A stretch of DNA of 64,000 nucleotides from contig CAVUYM010000012.1 in NCBI GenBank assembly GCA_963745675.1, positions 186,001 through 250,000 on the forward strand, given 5' to 3'. Made by a program: the position numbers and the translations under genes. The notes below the pieces were generated by a model. The model had not been told where the DNA came from. It saw only the letters and a list, made by a program, of their open reading frames with translations, and searched no databases. The DNA comes from JAUIIK01 sp963745675. Its GTDB lineage: Bacteria > Chloroflexota > Chloroflexia > Thermomicrobiales > CFX8. Shown here in pieces: positions 18,967 through 28,816 of this stretch (positions are counted from its first letter, which is position 1; each line of letters begins with the position of its first letter).

Positions 18967-19427
18967 TGTTCGTTCCTCTCCTCAAAGCTGCGAGTATCTG
19001 CCGCCACAGCATCGGACGCACATGCTCGATCACCTCGAAGGTCTGCAATACTCTGATCGGACGACATTTCAGGCGGATGCATTGACGGTAAGCTAACCTG
19101 GAATGTCGGTCGATTTGATCAAAGGAATCTAATAGTTGGCGTAGAGAAGACGGGTCAGCGGTGAAGAATCCGGGCCAGTCCGTCAATCTCACAGACCGAT
19201 GAGGCGGGCGCGAGATCGCAGTCGTTGAATTCTCGGTGGTAAGTGAATCGATGCACTCATGAGCGCCCCAATTCGAGCAGCTCGAGTCGCTCTTTCGAAG
19301 AGTCTCCTTGCGCGTCGATCCCGTCGAAGACACCGATGGCATCGTGCAGCTGGTGACCTACGAATCTGGGCCAACCTACACAAGCGTATCCGGATTTATC
19401 AAATCAAGGAATGGGAAGGGTCGGGTG

Positions 19428-20529
19428 ATGAGCGAGCGTCGGAGAGACCCAAATTTCTACTACCCGGGCGAAGAGCTTGGGCCCGACGAGATGCGGATTA
19501 CGGCGCTGGGCACGGGGATGCCTTTTGCGCGGAGGGAGCAGGCATCGACTGGCTGGCTGGTTGAGCTGGGGAATGGCGATGTCCTCGTCTTCGATCTCGG
19601 GACGAGTTCCAGCACGAATCTGAATGCGATCGGCGTGCCGCATTCCAAGCTCGACAAGGTCTTCCTGACCCATCTGCACATCGACCACTGGGGCGACCTG
19701 ACCTCGCTCTATGGGCTCGGCATGGTGCGGGGACGTTTCACGCCTTTGCAGGTCTGGGGACCGTCGGGGCCGGAGCCGCGGCTCGGCACGGCGGCCTTCG
19801 GCGAGGCATTCAAGGCGGCTATGGCCTGGGATATCGAGAGCAGGATGGGCGTCGTCAACCACGGCGAGGGCCACAGAGGCGATCTTCCACGAGTTCGACT
19901 ACGCCGAGGAGTACAAAGAGGTCTACAACGAGAACGGCGTCGTCATCACCGCTTTCCCGTCGCTGCACTGCATCGACGGGCCGAACAGCTACCGGCTCGA
20001 ATGGAACGGCCTGACGCTCGTCTACCTGGGCGACGGCAAGCCGAGCGAGTACATCGTCAAGTACGGCCAGAACGCCGACATCCTGATCCACGAAGCCTTC
20101 GTACCGGCCGAGGCCTACGCCAAAAAGACGCACCTGCCACTCCAGATCGCCAAAAACATCGTCAACGGCGTCCACTGCCCGCCGCGCTCGGCGGGGAAGA
20201 TCTTCAGCCTGACCAGCCCGAAACTGGCCGTGCTCTACCATTTGATGCTGAGTGAGGATCTGCTCATTCCAATCATGGACGATCTGCGAGTGACCTACGA
20301 CTGGCCCGGTCGCGATCGCCCGGGATCTGATGACCTTCAACGTCTCGCCGGAGGGCATCACCCAGCGCATGGCGGTCGTGCCCGACGAAGCATGGCCGGT
20401 TCCGTCGCACCGGCGCTTCCGAGGAGCGCCCGCCGATGGATACGTCGAACATCGCCACCATGTCCGACTGGCTGGCGGCGAAGGAGATTCCGGTCGAAGG
20501 CGTCGACACGGTCATCAGAGCCGGCTGAG
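19428..20529 (+). pseudogene. Metallo-beta-lactamase-fold hydrolase (GntH-like), three frameshifts
   Basis: An MBL-fold hydrolase of the group beginning DPNFYYPGEELGPDEMRI, which includes proteins named GntH in guanitoxin loci; the name is only a family pointer. The ATG at 19428 follows a GGGAAGGG-type site. Metal motif FLTHLHIDHWGDL lies near residue 82. The frame changes near 19875 to IFHEFDYAEEYKEVYNENG and SLHCIDGPNSYRLEWNG, near 20308 to RDLMTFNVSPEGITQRMAVV, and near 20425 to PMDTSNIATMSDWLAAKE before TGA at 20527. Every segment is conserved and in the correct order, so sequencing indels or very recent decay explain it equally well. The repaired length is about 365 residues. Confidence 0.72.
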
Positions 20530-20534
20530 GCGGT

Positions 20535-21174
20535 CAGTCGACTCTTCGCCACAACTGGTAGTGGCCGGCGTTGATCGGTCCACCCGGGCCGATTGCAGAA
20601 TTGATGAGCGCCCCCGAATCTGGATCGTTGTCCAACGCTCGCACGGTCTGCTGCCGAATGAGACAGGTTCCGGTAGAAGCTCATGGCGACGATCTCATCC
20701 ACAAGGGTTGCGCCAACGAGCGCGCATTGATAGCGGATGCCGAGAGCCCCGCCTTCGAGCATAGCCGCGCCAACCTGGTCGAGATGCGCCTTCACGTCAT
20801 CGAGGCTTGCAGAGCACAACCGTCCGTGCATCGTCCAGGAAATGCTCTCCATCGGCTGCGCCGGCAAGGCCGATGATGGATTCCACGGCGCGACCGTGAA
20901 AGACACGAGGCCCGCTGTCGCTGCGGAGCGCTCGGTGGGCAGCTTCGACTTCAGCGACGCTATCCAACGCATTGAGTGCTGATGCGTCGGACAAGATGAA
21001 CGCGCGTGCAACGAGGTCCATAGACGGGCCAGTGATGATGGCTCTCCAGAGCGTTGGCGGCGCGGAGAGCAACTGGGATCGCTCGATCGTCTGGTCGAGC
21101 GCCTTGATACCGGCGATGAACTCTGTCATCCGGCCTGGCCTAACCTCCGAGGCTTCACCCACGGTAAGCGCCAC
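20535..21174 (-). pseudogene. Unrecognised protein, about 210 residues, with frameshifts
   Basis: I do not recognise this protein. A GTG start at 21174 (GAGAGAGAC upstream) opens with EVRPGRMTEFIAGIKALDQT and RAFILSDASALNALDSVAEV. The frame changes between about 20820 and 20880 to SLDDVKAHLDQVGAAMLEGG and LVDEIVAMSFYRNLS, and near 20640 to GALINSAIGPGGPINAGHYQ, ending at TGA (20535). The two halves each show a helix with R/K-x-H followed by a hydrophobic strand, hinting at two ferredoxin-like (dimeric alpha-beta barrel) repeats; this is tentative. It converges with the MBL gene, 6 bp apart. Confidence 0.45.
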
Positions 21175-21251
21175 AGTACACTGTCTCTCTCGTCGACTAC
21201 ATGCCTGTCGGGCAATGAGCATGCTAGCGTATGGGCGGGATGGACCATCGT

Positions 21252-21338
21252 TCAGGGAGGAAAGCCGATGCGCGCACCATTCGGCCATTCCACCGGATCG
21301 GCAGACGGTCCGTATCCTATGTAATCTCGATCAGACAC
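21252..21338 (-). pseudogene. N-terminal scrap of a PuuE-like gene
   Basis: GTG at 21338, preceded by GGAGAGGAAGCGACA, starts a 28-codon frame SDRDYIGYGPSADPVEWPNG that matches the first 25 codons and the leader of the PuuE-like gene at 18966 before hitting TGA. Either a partial duplication or the stump of a second deacetylase replaced by the gene at 20535-21174. Confidence 0.75.
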
Positions 21339-21481
21339 TGTCGCTTCCTCTCCTTAATGTGCTCAATTCAGAGTTGATCAACACGTTTAGCCTCCCCTGC
21401 TGAGCCATCGCCAATATCAAGACAGCTTCGAGCGTGCTAGCGTAGCCACAGGCTACCGGTTCACTGAAAGGGAGACAACGA

Positions 21482-22045
21482 ATGAACGCACAGGACGCCT
21501 ACATTTCGCAGATTCGGTGGATGACGACCGAGATCAACGCGATGTTCGATGATGTGCCGGAAGAACTGCTGCATCAGCGGCCGGGTCCGGGGCTCAACCC
21601 GATTGGCTGGAATTACTGGCATCTGCTACGCATCTGGGATAGCTGGCTCAACTTCCGCATCGGCGGGCGCGACGGCAGCGAGGACACCTGGCATCGCGGG
21701 AACTTCGCTGAGAAGAGCGGCTACAACCCCGACGGCAAAGGCGCCAACGGCGTCGGAACGGGCATGGGCTTCTCCGACGCCGAAGTCGACGAGGTCCAGA
21801 TTCCGCTGGCGATCATCCAGGAATACCAACAGCAGTTGCAGGACGAGACCGAAGCCTATCTACGCCAGGCCGATGACGCCGAACTCAATCGACTGATTCA
21901 ATCCCACCTGGGCGAGACGCCCTGCCACATCGCCATCGAACAGTCTATCCGCAACGGCTGGATGCACTACGGCGAGATGCGTTACGCCAAGGGCATGCTC
22001 GGACGACCCGACGCAACCTACAAAGCGGCGCTTGACGAGGGTTAG
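21482..22045 (+). CDS. DinB superfamily protein
   Basis: A 187-residue four-helix-bundle protein of the DinB/YfiT group, often metal-binding thiol-dependent transferases. The first helix (IRWMTTEINAMFDDVPEELL) is followed by PGPGLNPIGWNYWHLLRIWDSW, the usual Trp-His-Leu motif near residue 45. The third conserved region is IAIEQSIRNGWMHYGEMRYAKG with His near 159. The start follows GAAAGGGAGA. A good intrinsic terminator lies 60 bp past the stop. Two other DinB-type genes occur in the window (33796, 53649), each distinct. Substrate unknown. Confidence 0.82.
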   Translation: MNAQDAYISQIRWMTTEINAMFDDVPEELLHQRPGPGLNPIGWNYWHLLRIWDSWLNFRIGGRDGSEDTWHRGNFAEKSGYNPDGKGANGVGTGMGFSDAEVDEVQIPLAIIQEYQQQLQDETEAYLRQADDAELNRLIQSHLGETPCHIAIEQSIRNGWMHYGEMRYAKGMLGRPDATYKAALDEG

Positions 22046-22103
22046 ATCTCGAAACGACTCGACGACGTTACCAGTATCCGGTTGAAGGATTTCAACCACA
22101 ATT

Positions 22104-22133
22104 AGCTCCCGCGGATAACGCGGGGGCTTTTCT
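22104..22133 (+). terminator. Rho-independent terminator of the DinB gene
   Basis: AGCTCCCGCG and CGCGGGGGCT pair (one G-T wobble) around a GATAA loop and are followed by TTTTCT. A smaller hairpin (GGTTGAA/TTCAACC) precedes it at about 22080. Confidence 0.82.
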
Positions 22134-22248
22134 GGATGTGCCGAATCTCACATTTTTACACTCCCGTCAGGCAACCGGCGCGGGAGTCCATTCGAGACGG
22201 TCCATCCCACCGAGGTCGTCTCTCACGGTCCTACGGAGAAGGCAAGCA

Positions 22249-24027
22249 GTGCATCGGTTTGCTCGCCGCAACGTGATTCTGCTCTGTATCGTCATTGCGG
22301 CGCAGCTTGTGACGGCACTACTCGCGCGCTCCGATGCACGCCTCTGGCAAATACTCCTTCCCTGGTTCCTCAGTTTCGGCGCCGCCGTCCTTCTGGTTCA
22401 GCGACGGCTCCCTCGCCTGCCACATGCTCGTCTGCTCGCTCGGAATCCCGAAGTCTGGTTCGTCCTCGGACTCACCGCGCTGGCGGCATCCTTGCGCCTG
22501 CCTCACCTGGAGACGCTCCCCGCCGGCATCTACGGCGATGAGGGTGAGTTTGGCGTCATCGCGCTCACGATTTCGCGCGGACAGGGTCCGAAGCCCTTCG
22601 GAGTGGCCTTCCTCGGCGACCCTGCCCTCTATGTGCATACCCTGGCACCCTTCGTGGCGTGGATGGGACCGACGATGGAAGCGATCCGGCTGCCTTCGGC
22701 ACTCGTCGGCATCGCCACGGTGCCGCTCTTCTACGGACTGGTCAGAAATCTCTTCGGGCGCTTCGCCGCCGCAATCGCCGCTTTCCTGCTCGCGACATCG
22801 GCGGTGCATATCCACTTCAGCCGCCTGGCACTCAACGTCATCTGGGTGCCCTTCTTCACCTGCCTCAGCCTCTGGCTCCTGAAACGCGGTCTGGATGAGC
22901 GCCGTGATGTCTGGTTCCTGCTGGCCGGCATCAGCGGAGGACTCGGCTTCTACTCGCACTTTGGGGCACGGCTGATCATCCCGATCATGGGGCTGATCCT
23001 GTTGTCTCAATGCATCGTCAAACGCAACGATTGGCGCAGCTGGGCGAGAGGGTTCGGGCTCATCGTCGGCGGCGCGTTGCTGGCGCTCGGCCCGTTCTTG
23101 GCCACCCTCTCCGGAAACCCAAAACTCCTGACCGCTCACACGAGCAAACGCGGCATCTGGAACCACTGGCAAGATCTGGCGGACCGCTACGGGACGTCAC
23201 CATCAGACAAAGTCGGCATTCTCTGGCAGCAGATTAAGCACACCTTTCTGGCGTTTGTCTCAGAGCCGGATTCGTTCTATGGCGCGTTCATATATCGCTT
23301 CATGGACCAGCCGTTGCTGCCGTCGTTCATCGCGGCGCTGGCAATGCTCGGCTTCGTCGTGCTGTGCCTGCGGGTGCGCACCGATGCCGCCCGCCTGACC
23401 TTGATCTGGCTTGCCGTGCCCTGCCTCTTTGCGAGCGTGCTGACGGATGTAGCCGGGCAGGCACACCGACTGCTCAACCCGATGCTGGTCTGGTTGATCG
23501 CGGCCGCGCTGATTATTGATGCCGGACGACGCTTCGTCTGGCGGCACTTACCGGCTCGGGCTGCGGGATTCCTCGTTGTCTGTATGCTGGCCATTCCACT
23601 CGTCGCCGGTTCACGGGACGCCTACAGCTACCTGCAACCGGGCGCAACCGACCGCTTCGCAATCGCTGGAACTGCCCAGGCGCGGTGCCTGGAAGCATTG
23701 TCGCCGGGAACGATCGCGCTGATCGACGGCGCTCCGAGAATCTATGCGCGTCATGGTCCCAGCCGCTATCTGGGAAACAGCGTCGTCAGGCGAGATCTTG
23801 ATGCCGCGTCGATGGACATCCCTGCCGGAGCGGATAGTCTCGTCATTCTCGTTCACGATTGGAACCGGTCGGACGTTGACGAGATTCTGAACCGCTATCC
23901 CGACGCCCCCTCCATCGAGGTCGAGCGCCCGGCAGGTCGGAGAGCACTCACCGTCATCGCTCTCTATAGCGACCGCGAGTCAGCGACATCGGCTCTCGCG
24001 GCCTGCAAGCGGAATGCCGAAACATAG
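22249..24027 (+). CDS. Glycosyltransferase family 39-type membrane protein
   Basis: A 592-residue multi-pass protein of the ArnT/PMT (GT39-like) family, which transfers sugars from polyprenyl-phosphate donors outside the membrane. After the first two helices comes the catalytic loop HLETLPAGIYGDEGEFG with the key acidic pair near residue 105. IRLPSALVGIATVPLFYGLV and AAFLLATSAVHIHFSRLALN follow, the most typical blocks of the family. About ten to eleven helices run to residue ~470, then a soluble tail. I place the start at GTG 22249 because GGAGAAGG lies just before it; the longer frame to 22138 overlaps the upstream terminator. No acceptor can be inferred. Confidence 0.82.
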   Translation: MHRFARRNVILLCIVIAAQLVTALLARSDARLWQILLPWFLSFGAAVLLVQRRLPRLPHARLLARNPEVWFVLGLTALAASLRLPHLETLPAGIYGDEGEFGVIALTISRGQGPKPFGVAFLGDPALYVHTLAPFVAWMGPTMEAIRLPSALVGIATVPLFYGLVRNLFGRFAAAIAAFLLATSAVHIHFSRLALNVIWVPFFTCLSLWLLKRGLDERRDVWFLLAGISGGLGFYSHFGARLIIPIMGLILLSQCIVKRNDWRSWARGFGLIVGGALLALGPFLATLSGNPKLLTAHTSKRGIWNHWQDLADRYGTSPSDKVGILWQQIKHTFLAFVSEPDSFYGAFIYRFMDQPLLPSFIAALAMLGFVVLCLRVRTDAARLTLIWLAVPCLFASVLTDVAGQAHRLLNPMLVWLIAAALIIDAGRRFVWRHLPARAAGFLVVCMLAIPLVAGSRDAYSYLQPGATDRFAIAGTAQARCLEALSPGTIALIDGAPRIYARHGPSRYLGNSVVRRDLDAASMDIPAGADSLVILVHDWNRSDVDEILNRYPDAPSIEVERPAGRRALTVIALYSDRESATSALAACKRNAET

Positions 24028-24060
24028 CCGGGCGACGAGCGCGAAATATATCGGAGTGAT

Positions 24061-24480
24061 CTAGGCTTCGTCCTGTTTGAAACGCAGGCCAAAGGAGAGC
24101 AGCATGACGACCAGCGCGCAGCCGAAGATGGCGACGCCGGCGGGGATGTGGAAGGCCAGCAAAGTCTTATCATCGCGCGACGAATAGCCCAGCCCGATCT
24201 GGGAAATGATCGCGATCAGCAGCAAGCCGGTCCAGACGATCATCCGATTGCGATGCTGGAACTGGGCCAGGAAGACGAGCCCGAAGAGCAGAATCGCCAG
24301 TGGAAAGAGCGCGTTGGCGATAATCTCGTGAATTGCCGTGTAGTTGGTGCTGTCCGCCTGTCGAAAGAACCCTGACGAGCCAAAGAACGCCTGCAGCGCA
24401 GTCAAGGCAAAGACAATGACCGACAGGCCACGGAAATTCTTACGCAATCGCGCCGCTCGTTCCGGCGACAGATTCAACAT
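24061..24480 (-). CDS. DUF6220-like four-helix membrane protein
   Basis: A 139-residue membrane protein with four hydrophobic helices (SVIVFALTALQAFFGSSGFF, ANALFPLAILLFGLVFLAQF, WTGLLLIAIISQIGLGY, AGVAIFGCALVVMLLSFGL). A conserved His follows the first helix (YTAIHEI) and another precedes the last (LLAFHIPAG). This resembles DUF6220 and the cytochrome-b-like CtaA topology, where such His residues can bind haem; haem binding here is speculation. The start at 24480 follows TTGGAGC. It is convergent with the GT39 gene. Confidence 0.6.
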   Translation of the reverse strand: MLNLSPERAARLRKNFRGLSVIVFALTALQAFFGSSGFFRQADSTNYTAIHEIIANALFPLAILLFGLVFLAQFQHRNRMIVWTGLLLIAIISQIGLGYSSRDDKTLLAFHIPAGVAIFGCALVVMLLSFGLRFKQDEA

Positions 24481-24626
24481 ACATGCAGCTCCAAGCCGTG
24501 ATGATCTTCGCGAATCGACTCGCGGCAACGATATCGCCCGCTCGAAGATCCCGCCACACGACTGCTCTAGAATGGTGCCGACGAGCCGGGCATCCGGCGA
24601 TACACAACAGGAGCTGAAATAGAGAG

Positions 24627-26060
24627 ATGGGGAATATGAGCCGCAACTGGGATGTCGCGGAATGGCTGGACGAGCGGCAGGAACGCTATATCCAGATGTC
24701 GGACGAGATCTGGAACTTCGCGGAAATCGCGCTGGCTGAGACGAAATCGTGCGCGTTACAGGCCGAGTTTCTGGAAGGTGAAGGCTTCGCCGTCACCAGA
24801 GATATCGGCAACCTGCCGACGGCGTTTATGGCCGAGTGGGGCTCCGGCGCGCCCGTCATCGGCTTTCTCGGCGAATACGACGCCTTGCCAACGCTCTCGC
24901 AGAAGGCGGAACCGGACCAGTCGCCGGTTGTCGGCGGCGCGCCCGGCCACGGCTGCGGCCACAATCTACTCGGTACGGCTTCGCTGGCGGCAGCCCACGC
25001 CCTGAAAGCCTGGCTGGAGATGACCGGTCGCGAGGGCACGGTGCGCTACTACGGTTGCCCGGCCGAGGAGATCGGCGCAGGCAAGGTCTTCATGGCACAG
25101 GCCGGGGCCTTCGACGATCTCGATGCCTGCTTCACCTGGCACCCCGGCGCGACGAACACCGCCTGGGCCGGCAGCAGCCTCGCCATCGACCACATCAAGT
25201 TCCGCTTCTTCGGCAAGACGGCTCACGCGGCAGCATCGCCGGAGCTTGGCCGTTCCGCCCTGGACGCCGTCGAACTGACCAACATCGGCGTCAACTTTCT
25301 GCGCGAGCACGTCATGGAATCGGCCCGCATCCACTACGTCATCACCAACGGCGGCGGCCAGCCCAACGTCGTCCCCGAGGAAGCCGAGGTCTGGTACTAC
25401 GTCCGCGCTCCCGAACGGGCCGATCTGGAGCCGATCACGGCCTGGGTGCGCAAGATCGCCCGTGGCGCGGAGATGATGACCGAGACGCGGCTGGAGGAGC
25501 ACGACTTCCACGGTCTGCACAACTACCTGCCGAATCAGGTGCTGACCAACTTGATGGTCGACGTCATGAACGAGATCGAGCCACTGGAGTTCACGGACGA
25601 GGAGCAGGCCTTCGCCAGCCAGGTGCTCGAAGGCTATCCCGAAGCCACCCGCCGAGCTTCCGTGCGTTCGCTACAACTACCGAAGGACGCGCCGGACCTG
25701 GCGCTGCTGAGCGATGTCTACCTGCCTGCCGATGCTGGCAAGACCGTCTCCGGTTCGACCGACGTCGCCGAAGCCAGCTGGGTCGCGCCGACAGCACAGA
25801 TCCGAACGACCTGCTTCGCGGCCGGTACACCCGGACACAGCTGGGGCATCACCGCCTGTGGCGGCATGTCGATCGGCCACAAGGGCATGCTCCACGCCGC
25901 CAAGATCATGGCCGTCTCCGCCGCCGAGCTGGTCAACAACCCGGATCTGATCGAACAGGCCCAGGCCGAGCACCGCGAGGTCACCGGCGGCAAGCCCTAC
26001 AGCGCCCCACTGCCCGACGGCGCGGTCCCGCCGAAGCCGCAGTTAGGACGTGCAGGCTAA
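24627..26060 (+). CDS. M20-family amidohydrolase (AbgB-like)
   Basis: A 477-residue M20 metallopeptidase-fold amidohydrolase, closest in pattern to AbgB, the p-aminobenzoyl-glutamate hydrolase subunit B. Motifs: APVIGFLGEYDALP, GAPGHGCGHNLLGTAS (metal ligand His/Cys region near residue 112), VRYYGCPAEEIGAGKVFM (catalytic Glu pair), FFGKTAHAAASPELGRSALD (dimerisation lid) and GTPGHSWGITACGGMSIGHKG (last His). The full length is normal for AbgB. AGGAGC lies about 14 bases before the ATG at 24627; an alternative ATG is at 24636. The substrate in this organism is unknown. Confidence 0.88.
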   Translation: MGNMSRNWDVAEWLDERQERYIQMSDEIWNFAEIALAETKSCALQAEFLEGEGFAVTRDIGNLPTAFMAEWGSGAPVIGFLGEYDALPTLSQKAEPDQSPVVGGAPGHGCGHNLLGTASLAAAHALKAWLEMTGREGTVRYYGCPAEEIGAGKVFMAQAGAFDDLDACFTWHPGATNTAWAGSSLAIDHIKFRFFGKTAHAAASPELGRSALDAVELTNIGVNFLREHVMESARIHYVITNGGGQPNVVPEEAEVWYYVRAPERADLEPITAWVRKIARGAEMMTETRLEEHDFHGLHNYLPNQVLTNLMVDVMNEIEPLEFTDEEQAFASQVLEGYPEATRRASVRSLQLPKDAPDLALLSDVYLPADAGKTVSGSTDVAEASWVAPTAQIRTTCFAAGTPGHSWGITACGGMSIGHKGMLHAAKIMAVSAAELVNNPDLIEQAQAEHREVTGGKPYSAPLPDGAVPPKPQLGRAG

Positions 26061-26178
26061 TTGAACTGTCGGCCCCGGTCGTTTCGAGCGGGTGGAGTAA
26101 TCGTCCCGCTCAGCGTTCGGCGCATCGTTCCCAGTACGGGTTAGACGGTTCAAGACCTGACGTGTATAGGAGTTGCAC

Positions 26179-26974
26179 CTACTGGTGAACCGTTGGTGCC
26201 AACCATTCCATCGGAACTCCGTAGATCCACCCCTCGATCTCAAGTGATGATCGAGGGAACTCCTCGGGTGGATGGATAAGCGGCGGAAGGTTGTTTCCGC
26301 CCCGGTCACTTGTAGCTCCGAAGGCTGCGGCCAAGACGCCACAGATCGCAGCATCATAGAGGTCCGTTCCTGGTTTCAAACCGGAAGGCAGCAGCCGCTC
26401 AAATCGCTCATGGCACCGGCGCTCAGCGGAGTCTGCGCGCTTGACCAGTGCTGGATAGACCTCAATGATCGTGTGACCCGGCGACGGCTCGATCGTGTTG
26501 CGGGACGATCTGGAATCCGTGTTGGCGGGACCATTTCCGCGCCTGAATGATCGCAGTGACGGCGTTGTTCCCAAGCTTGTCGAAAGGCGGCGGACAACGG
26601 CCGCTTGCCGAAGGTTCGATAAACCCAGCGATCAGTTGCCGAAATGCCAGCGGGTTCTCATAGAATGAGCCTTCGTTCGATCTCCGGGACATCGCCTGAC
26701 GTCCAGCACGTGGCTGAACATTTCCGGAAATCCGAGCGGCGCATCAATGGCAATTTCACCCGGTGCGATCGAGAACGTCATCCGGAACCTCAGCCCACGC
26801 GAAACGTATCAGGTCGACGACTGATCCACCGAGCTGATTCAGCTCCGAGATCGAGAAGATGGCTGGCTCGCCCTGCCAGTGCAGCTCGTCATCCTCATAC
26901 CGAGCGACGGCGAATGCCTGTTTTCTTCCATGCCACCCGCCAACATCCCATCCGACGCCAAGTACGGGACGCAT
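26179..26974 (-). pseudogene. DUF429 family protein, frameshifted
   Basis: DUF429 proteins have an RNase H-like fold and no proven function. The N-terminus (ATG at 26974) reads VLGVGWDVGGWHGRKQAFAV with the first acidic residue. Near 26760 the frame changes to APGEIAIDAPLGFPEMFSHV, then near 26690 to the MSRRSNEGSF frame (family RRTDR..), and near 26510 to HTIIEVYPALVKRA and LKPGTDLYDAAICGVLAAAF. The order is right, so at least three one-base changes separate an intact gene from this sequence. It starts 3 bp after the stop of the 2-hydroxyacid dehydrogenase and was probably co-transcribed with it. Confidence 0.7.
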
Positions 26975-26977
26975 CGA

Positions 26978-28033
26978 TCAATACATCAGCTGCTTGTCCA
27001 ACACATTCTGCATGTCATCGAGTCGGCCATCGAGGTAGCAGCGCAGGTTGTGGCAGAAGATGTCGGTGATGCGGCCGTTCTCGCCATAGGCGGTGCTCGC
27101 TGAATGGGGGCTGATCAACGCGTTGGGTTGATCCCAGAAGGGGCTATCAGGCGGCAGCGGCTCGCTCCGAAAGACATCCAGCCCGGCATAGCTGATCTTG
27201 CCGGACTTGAGCGCCGCGAGTAGCGCATCCTCATCAACGACCTGACCACGAGCAATGTTGACGAACATCACGCCGTCCTTCATCGCATCAAAGGCCGCAG
27301 CGTCGATCATATCCTCGGTGTCCGGAGTATGCGGCACGCAAAGTACGATCGCATCGGCCTGAGCGAGCATCTCATGGAGCTGATCGGGGCCAAAGAGCGC
27401 ATCGACGCCCAGTTCCTCGGCACGGCCGGGGCTCACCGTACGCGCCGTCGCGAGCGAGCGCATCCCGAAGGCACGGGCGAGCCGGGCAACTCTGCGTCCG
27501 ATCTTTCCCGCGCCGACGATAGCCACTGTCTTGCCATCTAATTCATCGGTGCAATAGCGCTCCCAGGTGCGCTCGGCGCGGCCTTTGCGGATCAACGCCA
27601 TGTCCTTGACGTGGTTGAGCATCACCATGAAGGCGTACTCGGCCAGCGGCCCGGCATGGACACCACTGGCGGTCGTCACAAGCAGATCCGAATCCTGCAA
27701 GCCCATTCTGACGATCGCCTGACCGACCCCGGCGCTGGTCGTCTGCACCCATTTGAGGTTGGGCGCGGAGTCAGTCACGAGCTGCCCCTGCAGCGCTCCA
27801 CCGGGAAAATCGAAGAGGATGTCAGCCTTTCTGAGATTCGCTTCCCAGCGCGCCTGCTGCTCCTCGTCCCGCTTGAATCCGACGACGCCACCGTGGTCGG
27901 CGATGTAGCGCACCGGCGGCAACAGATCCGGCTCGTAGATCACCTCCACCCGCTCGGGATCGACGGCCCGTAGCCGCTCGACGTGTTCCGCTTCAAGTGG
28001 GGAGGTGATGAATATCGTGTGCTCTGCTGCCAT
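26978..28033 (-). CDS. D-isomer-specific 2-hydroxyacid dehydrogenase family protein
   Basis: A 351-residue NAD(P)-dependent dehydrogenase that interconverts 2-keto and D-2-hydroxy acids. The Rossmann motif GKTVAIVGAGKIGRRVARLA is near residue 172. The catalytic Arg lies in FVNIARGQVVDEDALLAAL, the Glu in LDVFRSEPLPPDSP, and the His in NALISPHSAS, so the triad is complete. VTTASGVHAGPLAEYAFMVM is the substrate-binding region. The subgroup (glyoxylate/hydroxypyruvate reductase-like) is a guess. The DUF429 gene follows at 3 bp. Confidence 0.88.
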   Translation of the reverse strand: MAAEHTIFITSPLEAEHVERLRAVDPERVEVIYEPDLLPPVRYIADHGGVVGFKRDEEQQARWEANLRKADILFDFPGGALQGQLVTDSAPNLKWVQTTSAGVGQAIVRMGLQDSDLLVTTASGVHAGPLAEYAFMVMLNHVKDMALIRKGRAERTWERYCTDELDGKTVAIVGAGKIGRRVARLARAFGMRSLATARTVSPGRAEELGVDALFGPDQLHEMLAQADAIVLCVPHTPDTEDMIDAAAFDAMKDGVMFVNIARGQVVDEDALLAALKSGKISYAGLDVFRSEPLPPDSPFWDQPNALISPHSASTAYGENGRITDIFCHNLRCYLDGRLDDMQNVLDKQLMY

Positions 28034-28280
28034 TCTTACTGCAAGTCCTTGTCTACATATACGTCAACGTCAGGCATTCCCTGTAAGGGATGCAGAATAA
28101 CAGACTGCCGCGCCGAATAGTTAGATCGGCCCTCCGGGAACGATCCGAAACACCGTTTTGGTGCGCTGGACTGCTACTGCTGTCACGGTCAGAGAACTAC
28201 GCGATCCGGGGTCGGGCCATTCGCAACGCATCCTCGAACCGGCTAGCGAATGTCAACGCCAATTCTGCACAGGAGGACAG
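28034..28280. other. Divergent promoter region
   Basis: A 247-bp gap between the divergent dehydrogenase and cupin genes. I see no gene or strong repeat; AGGAGG at about 28271 is the cupin ribosome binding site. Confidence 0.4.
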
Positions 28281-28730
28281 ATGAACCAGAGTCGAAAGCG
28301 CGTCGTAACCGGTCTCGATGACCATGGCCGGTCGATCATCAGCTCGTCCGGACCAGTCCCGAGCATCACTGATACCGGCGATCACATCACCGAAGATCAG
28401 TGGATCTTCGACGCAATGCCGCCGCCCATGGATGAGGAGATGAACGCCGCCGACGAGCCGGAACATGCCCTCTGGCCGGCAACTGGCGGCGCGGTCTTCC
28501 GCATCGTCGCCTTCAAGAAGGGCGATGGCCCGATGCACGTGACCGACACCATCGACTTCGTCGTCATCCTCTCCGGCGAGGTCTATCTTGTCATGGAAGA
28601 AGGCGAAGTGCTCCTCACCGCCGGCGACACCGTCATCCAGCGGGCGACGAAACATGCCTGGGAGAACCGCAGCGACGAGGAGTGCGTCCTGGCAGGTGTC
28701 CTGATTGGCACACCGCCAGGCGATTCCTGA
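28281..28730 (+). CDS. Cupin-domain protein
   Basis: A 149-residue single-domain cupin. The beta-barrel core shows GDGPMHVTDTIDFVVILSGE (motif 1, with one His where many cupins have two) and GDTVIQRATKHAWENRSDEE (motif 2 with the last His). The start at 28281 is fixed by AGGAGGACAG directly upstream. There is no signal peptide. Cupins of this size include small dioxygenases, isomerases and sensors; the activity cannot be told. It is divergent from the 2-hydroxyacid dehydrogenase. Confidence 0.82.
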   Translation: MNQSRKRVVTGLDDHGRSIISSSGPVPSITDTGDHITEDQWIFDAMPPPMDEEMNAADEPEHALWPATGGAVFRIVAFKKGDGPMHVTDTIDFVVILSGEVYLVMEEGEVLLTAGDTVIQRATKHAWENRSDEECVLAGVLIGTPPGDS

Positions 28731-28816
28731 AGAGCAGTCCTCCGTTACCATTGAATGAATGAGCTACAGACATTGCTTCCGCTCCGGCCCGAGCAAGTAC
28801 GAGTAAAGGAGGTCCT

